The notes beneath the pieces are model-generated. The model was not told the DNA's origin. It saw only the letters and a program-made list of their open reading frames with translations, and made no database searches. From Proteles cristata cristata (Eukaryota; Chordata; Mammalia; Carnivora; Hyaenidae), in NCBI GenBank assembly GCA_017311185.1, contig JAESUZ010001071.1:434001-498000 (forward strand): 64,000 nt of DNA, given 5' to 3'. The position numbers and the translations under genes are program-made. Shown here in pieces: positions 58,844-64,000 of the stretch; position 1 is the first letter of the stretch, and each line of letters opens with the position of its first letter.

Positions 58844-59435
58844 CTTAAAAACTTGGCAGAGGACATGAACTGACATTTTTCCGAAGAGAATTTACAGATG
58901 GCCAACAGACACAAGAAAAGATGCTCAACATCACTAATCATCAGGGTAATACAAATCAAAACCACAAGAAATCACTTCACACCTGTCAGAATGGCTAAAA
59001 TGAAATTCACAAGAAATGACAAGTGTAGTGGAAGATGTGGAGAAAAAAAAGAACCCTCATGCACTTGGTGGGAATGCAAATTGGTGCAGCCACTGTGGAA
59101 AACAGTACAGACGTTCTTCAAAAAATTAAACATAGAATTACCATACGATCCAGTAAGTCCACTGCTGGGTATATCCAACGAAAATGCTAATTTGAAGAGA
59201 CATACGCACCCTTACGTTTACTGCAGCATCATTTACAATAACCAAGATATGGAATCAACCTACATATACCTATACAGGAATATGATTTTATGCAGCCATA
59301 AAAATTAATGATTGAGATATTGCCATTTGCAACAACAGGTACAGACCTAAAGGGTATGATGCTAACTGAAAAAATTCAGACAGAGAAAGATAAATACCAT
59401 TTCACTCATATGTGTAATTTAAGAAACAAAACAAG

Positions 59436-59467
<32 letters not shown>

Positions 59468-59640
59468 TAGACCAAAAAAACAAAAGGCTCATTTTTAAAT
59501 ACAAAACAGGTGATTGCCAAGAGGAGAGGTGTGGTGGGAGGGTAGATTGGGTGAAATAAAGGGGATTAAGAGCACACTTATTATGATGAGCACTAAGAAA
59601 TTATACTTCAATAAAAAAGTAAATAATAAGACTGAGAAAA

Positions 59641-60215
59641 AAATTCCAACTCATCTTAAACAGTATGGTATTACAGTTGAGTAACCCCATTTCAAAAAAT
59701 ATTCAGTACCATTGAGGGCCATTTTGTTTGATTTTTAAAAGCTCAGACATTTCTAAATTCTGGTCAATGATGGGTGGCAATGAAAGAAAAAGTGTGGAAT
59801 GCCATGCTTAAGCAAATTTCTATACAACATTACCTAAATCACCAAAAAAAAAAGGAATTCATTTATTATCGATCACCTATTTATGTAAACATTGACAACT
59901 GCAATTTCTCTGTAGAATGCTACAGCTTGCTTGGATTAAATTATGAAGCATGTCTGTACCACAACTAAATCCAAATTTACATCAGTAATGTAAGTTTATT
60001 AATTTTGTAAAACCAATGTTTTTATTACAACATATAGCTTATCAAATTTATATCTGTATTATTAATACAAAACAAATGTGCTTTCAGTGTTAAGCTTTTC
60101 AACGGAATTTGTAATAGAATGCTAACCTCAGATGTTTTACCTTTAACAATATGATAATTCAATAGTTCTAACGTAAAATATGAAAAACATCTATGCACTC
60201 TTGGCATTAGTATCA
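59641..60215. other. Unique AT-rich DNA
   Basis: Nothing recognised. Confidence 0.5.
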
Positions 60216-60229
60216 CTGATTTTCTCTTT

Positions 60230-60450
60230 TTTCATTTTTTTAATGTTTTTTATTTATTTCCGACAGAGAGAGAGAGAGAAAACATGAGCAGGGGAGGGTC
60301 AGAGAGAGAGGGAGACACAGAATCTGAAACAGGCTCCAGGCTCTGAGCTAGCTGTCAGCACAGAGCCTGACGCCGGGCTTGAACCCATGAACAGTGAGAT
60401 CATGACCCGAGCTGAAGTCATGATTAACTGACTGAGCCACCCAGGCGCCC
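60230..60450 (-). mobile_element. Carnivore SINE, antisense
   Basis: TTTAATGTTTTTTATTTATTTCCGACAG tail, GAGCTAGCTGTCAGCACAGAGCC (AGCT repeated), ACTGAGCCACCCAGGCGCCC head. Perfect duplication CTGATTTTCTCTTT (60216-60229, 60451-60464). Confidence 0.96.
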
Positions 60451-60464
60451 CTGATTTTCTCTTT

Positions 60465-61439
60465 GATGCATCTGATGCTAATGATATTAAAATGGTATAA
60501 TTCACCATTTTTACATTCTTTTACTAATGGAGGCAACACTTTAACAGCTATAAATGCACAAGAAAACTGAAAACAAGAGAAATTGAGAAGAACATGTATT
60601 TGATCTAGATGAAAAATCATGTTTAACAGAATTATTTTTTTTTAAACAAGCCTTCTGTAGTAACACAAGTTAAGTCTGACAGGTTTTGTTTTTTGTTTTT
60701 TAATGCAGCTGCTAACCTCTTCATTTGTGGATAGTAAATGTCAACAGACATTTTATGGAATTTATACATTTACATAAATTTTTAGAAATGAAAACAATAC
60801 ATATACTTTTATTAAATATACACTTTTGAAAGGTCATTGCTGTTGAAAGGATTTATGGAAAAATTTAAAAATTATTTACTGAGCAACTAAATATATTTGT
60901 ATTTTTATGCCTTGTAATAAATGACAAAACCAGTAAACAAGAACATTTGGCTGTTCTCTATACGAACTGCGGCACAACTGTTCAACCTTTATTTCCCAAG
61001 CATACTTAATGCAAAAGTATCCTCGACAATTCTGTTAACATCACTCATCAGGAAACCCATGTCCTGCTTGCAGCTAAAGTCGTAGTGCACACAGTCTAAG
61101 GCAAAGCTGACTGCTAAACCAAGTGTCTAGCAACATGAGGGGAGCGACATCAAGGTCACTGGGTACTTGTTTTCAAGGACATTTGGTTTAATCAAGTGTC
61201 CTGTATTTTACTCCTGAAGGAGAAAGTGAAGGTACATTTACATATATGCACACATGTGTGACTGGAAAGGTTCAGGAGAAAGAGACTGCTGTTCATCTTT
61301 CACATTTTACCATATATTAAAGTAGGAACTGTTTCCGACACACGCATTTCATTGGGCTAGATTCAAAACGTCAACTGGAAGTCTACCAAACTCATCTTGA
61401 CTTACTGAAATGCAACTAGTAATAATAATAATACAATTC
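60465..61439. other. Unique DNA upstream of the CpG-rich segment
   Basis: CpGs become more frequent from about 60960 (CGAACTGCGGCAC, AAAGTCGTAG, GGGAGCGACATC), perhaps the shore of the promoter. No repeat or frame recognised. Confidence 0.45.
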
Positions 61440-61720
61440 GGCTCACCAACTAAGACTGTGACATCCGTTCCAAAGTGTACATTCCTTTAACCCAATCAAA
61501 CTGACATCGCTTCCTATAATGGCTCCTCCCGCTTGGCCAGGTCTTGAAGGAGAGAACTAAGCTGGGGTGGATGGGAAAAGCTTTCCGCGAGCGGCACCTA
61601 CCTGACGTCATCTGAGCGCGACGGGACGCTCTATCGTGACGCGGGCCTCTCTATGGTGCGTGGGAGGTCCGCGGTTCAAGAATGCGGTGGATCAACAAAC
61701 AGCTACAAGAACGTAAGCGC
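61440..61720 (+). promoter_or_regulatory. CpG-rich promoter-like segment with CRE and CCAAT box
   Basis: This is the only CpG-dense block in an otherwise CpG-poor window. By hand count there are about 17 CpGs between 61586 and 61720. A perfect cAMP-response palindrome TGACGTCA lies at 61603-61610, a half site TGACG at 61637-61641, and a CCAAT box in CCAATCA at 61492-61498. A GC-rich CTCCTCCC motif lies near 61525, and no TATA box is seen. TATA-less promoters with CREB/ATF sites usually start transcription tens of bases downstream of the CRE, which would put the start near 61640-61680 on the plus strand, just before an ATG with a splice donor behind it. A CAG/GTAGGT donor-like site also reads on the minus strand near 61601, so a divergent transcript is possible. 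The gene was not identified. Confidence 0.6.
61682..61712 (+). CDS. Candidate first coding exon (10 codons) ending at a splice donor
   Basis: An ATG at 61682, with A at -3, opens MRWINKQLQE and runs into GAAC followed by GTAAGC. That is a good U1 donor, with the intron starting at 61713. If it is not spliced, the frame continues for only 42 codons to a TGA near 61810. The position directly downstream of the CpG-rich CRE block is what a short first exon would show. I do not recognise the peptide and cannot see a partner exon inside the window. It could equally be the first exon of a non-coding RNA with an incidental ATG. Confidence 0.3.
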
Positions 61721-64000
61721 AGCCTCAAGCCTGGAAGAGGGGCATGGTGGGCCCTCTCCGGCCCTAGCCAGTCCCTGCCCGCGATAGTCCTCCGGGAGAA
61801 AGTGGTTTGAATCCTAGAAAAGCCACGTTTTAAAATGGAAAAGTCATGGGTAAATTATAAGCTGGACTGGAAAATGGACGACAGACATGAACTGAAACTG
61901 TGTCAGGCAAACTGAGAAGTAGCTCCAGCTTATTTATATAGAATCCTAACTGTATAGGTTATGACTGAGATTCACTCTTGGAAAGGATGTCCTTCTTAAC
62001 TCGTTTCTAATTAATTCCCTCTAGATATTAGATCCAATGTGTACCCAAATGTATAACAATAGATGTAGAGTTTTTATATTACAGTAATAAACAAAAAACT
62101 GTGTAAATGTACGTATAGATATATGTATATAGAGAAAAGGAGAAGCTGGAAAAAGCACTAAGAGGTTAAGGAAGCTGGTCAAGAAGGCAGAGTGTGGACT
62201 ACTATATTAAAAGTAGTTTTCAGTTCCAAAATGTACCCAAGCGCTTTGAATATTTTCAAACTACATATAGTTATTAATTTGCTTAACACATTCATTTGGA
62301 TTAATCTGAACCCGTTTTAAATTTTACATATCTCCTGGATTGGTAAATTACTATCAGTCATTCATGTGAATGTGAATTAGTTGAATCTGATTGTGTTGCC
62401 TCAAGTCTACCTTACATTACTTGCTGGATGAAGACCTGAAATAATGTTTGAATTACGTGGAAGGTAATAAAATAACATTTTAAATTTGGGTTTGTATTTA
62501 CATATTCTGCGTTTTTTCTACTGTAACAGAACAAGTTTGTTTGTTTAAAGGGAGGGAGGATAACTACCTATTTTAAGCTTTGCTAGGACTGGCATAAAGC
62601 AGTAGTATAACTTTGCATGTCTACTGAATAATTGAGAATCTGACAGTCTGATTAATCCAGTTCATGGGACTGAATCTTTCAAAAGACCTGCTTGGTGAAT
62701 AATCAGGGAAATTCTCATGTTCAAATATTTCTAGTATACTAATAAAAACTAGATTCTTCTATCAAGTAAAATCAGCGGCTGGTCTCTCCCACTTGCTCAT
62801 GGACTTATTTGGCTATTATACTACCAGCAACACACAACACACACCCCACATATATGCAGTGCATGTAAACTATTTTTATGTCAATATTACATTATATATT
62901 CTGAAAGCACTGTCCAAAAACAAATGTCCTGCTCCATGTGGTGACGGAGGTTTTAAATCCTTGACTGGACAAGTATACTAACTGGGATAATGTAGAAATG
63001 GTTTAAATGATAAGCATGACTGAACTGGAAATATAGTTATAATGTTCTACAGTCTGCAGGCATCAGAGTCTCTCTACATTTAAATTTCCTAAAGGCCAAA
63101 AAAAAAAAAAAAAGCATTATATCTTTGGGAAACAGAGCAAGAAGCTAGTATCAACTATGCTTATTTCTGTCTTCCCTCAAGACCTAGCTGAAGAAAACTG
63201 ATTTCTCTCAAACTGTGAAAAAATTTCTATCACAACTCTGCTGCCTATTTCTGAGTAGTACTACTTTTCGTCCCCTGCCCCCCAAGTGCACATGGAAATA
63301 TACAATTAAGGATACCTCTTCATTCTTAATAAGTTCCTTTTCTCTTTAATAGTTTTTGATCATCATGTTCATCCCAAGCACACATACCAATTTTTCCCTA
63401 AACAAGAAAGGTATTCTCTTATGCCATCCCCTCCGTGCCCAGCATAAATATTCCTACAAAGAAACTGACCTGTTAATTATGAGTGATTGCTTTTCCCATC
63501 CCAGGGTGACTGAGGAATAATTTCAACTAAGTATTCATAGTCAGGGATCATCAAGTGATTGCCCTCCAGATTAATCTCTTTGGGCCCAAGTGCTGCCTGA
63601 TTGTAGCCTGAACATGGCACTGCATTATATTTGTCCCATTCAGTACAAATAAGAAGACCTTATTTGCTAAACCATTTTAATTCCTTCTTCAGAATTTAAT
63701 TATGCTTTAGTGCAAAACCACCTGTGACCTTGGGTTTAGTAATGAAATCCACTCCCCAGTCAACACTACAGAGAGTAGTCTGTTTGGTAAAGATGGTGTA
63801 AAATAAGAATCTTAAATATTGCTCATAACTAGAGGAACAATCGTCTTTTTGCCTTGTTCTCTTTTAGTTTGCTTGCAGGCATATGACTGTTTTCTGCAGG
63901 AGATTTTGTTTAAGAAGTACCTTCATTGAAAGATTTGAATGAAATTCAAAATGAGTCATAGTTGTTTCAGTGAAAAAACAGGAGGAAATGTCATTTTTTT
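61721..64000. other. Unique DNA downstream of the promoter-like segment
   Basis: It would be the first intron if the 61.7 kb exon is real. No second exon was recognised. A poly(A) run lies at 63098-63113. The 62-codon frame at 62793 is unsupported. Confidence 0.45.

Larger units (their letters stand above)
57414..59640 (+). mobile_element. LINE-1, second dead copy (ORF2 3' half plus 3' end)
   Basis: It starts inside the reverse transcriptase ([26 protein letters not shown], 57450-57530). Motif C is damaged, reading LADM in place of FADDM near 57620. The thumb and C-terminal domain follow (58400-59300, [21 protein letters not shown] and [10 protein letters not shown] regions), with stops and frame changes. 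The 3' end has GATGAGCACTAAGAAATTATACTTCAATAAAA. Flanks AAAATTTCCAA (about 57404) and AAAAATTCCAA (about 59641) look like a target duplication. A SINE interrupts it at 57737-57961, and a CA repeat has expanded at 58806-58843. It is more diverged than the copy at 31.6-35 kb. Confidence 0.9.

Noticed and set aside
58898..59308. 136-codon open frame
   Set aside because: It reads as the C-terminal domain of L1 ORF2 within a dead L1, not a host gene.
61601..61606. Minus-strand donor CAG/GTAGGT as proof of a divergent gene
   Set aside because: A single splice-like hexamer inside a promoter-like segment is too weak; kept only as a note in the promoter entry.
63098..63113. A16 run as the tail of a retrocopy starting near 62890
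   Set aside because: Only an 8-bp CATTATAT match flanks it, which is expected by chance in AT-rich DNA.
1..64000. A novel defence, toxin or operon-type system
   Set aside because: The window is mammalian intergenic/intronic DNA; no gene cluster, shared promoter or repeated non-transposon architecture was seen.

Overview
This window is nuclear DNA from a carnivoran mammal, most likely a feliform (cat-side) carnivore. The evidence is about 29 copies of a tRNA-Lys-derived carnivore SINE (head GGCGCCTGGGTGGCTCAG, then a B-box, a CT-rich segment and an A-rich tail). The CTGTGCTGACAGCTCAGAGCC body matches my memory of the feliform type and not the canid type. There are also carnivore-type L1 3' ends and old eutherian repeats (L2, MIR, MaLR LTRs, hAT fragments). 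The youngest SINEs carry CTGACTGCCAGCTC where I recall CTGACAGCTC in cat, so a feliform outside Felidae is possible but unproven. Nothing is prokaryotic: there is no operon, CRISPR array, rRNA or functional tRNA gene.

Almost the whole window is AT-rich intergenic or intronic DNA. I find no complete protein-coding gene. The open frames of 60-136 codons are chance frames, decayed transposon sequence, or lack a plausible start.

Layout: 1-9 kb holds unique DNA, antisense L2 pieces, an L1M-like repeat and one L1 tail. 9-10 kb is a sense L2. 11.5-13.5 kb is an old L1/HAL1 relic split by three SINEs. 17.7-18.7 kb is an antisense SINE split by a gammaretrovirus-type solo LTR. 22 kb is an antisense L1 3' end. 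26.6-29 kb holds a MaLR LTR and old L1. 31.4-35 kb is a dead carnivore L1 carrying two SINEs. 38.3-38.7 kb is a 5'-truncated processed retrocopy with a 15-bp target-site duplication. 40-43.1 kb is a decayed MaLR-like provirus with nested SINE and L1. 44-56 kb is mostly unique. 56.9-59.6 kb is a SINE-in-SINE nest followed by a second dead L1. 61.44-61.72 kb is the only CpG-rich, promoter-like segment.

The most gene-like signals are that promoter (61.44-61.72 kb, with a CRE palindrome, a CCAAT box and an ATG followed by a GTAAGC splice donor) and two isolated exon-like blocks with good splice signals (19189-19349 and 52936-53012). No previously undescribed biological system was found. The main value of the window is its insertion history: nested elements, target-site duplications, a putative 3' transduction and a SINE subfamily series.
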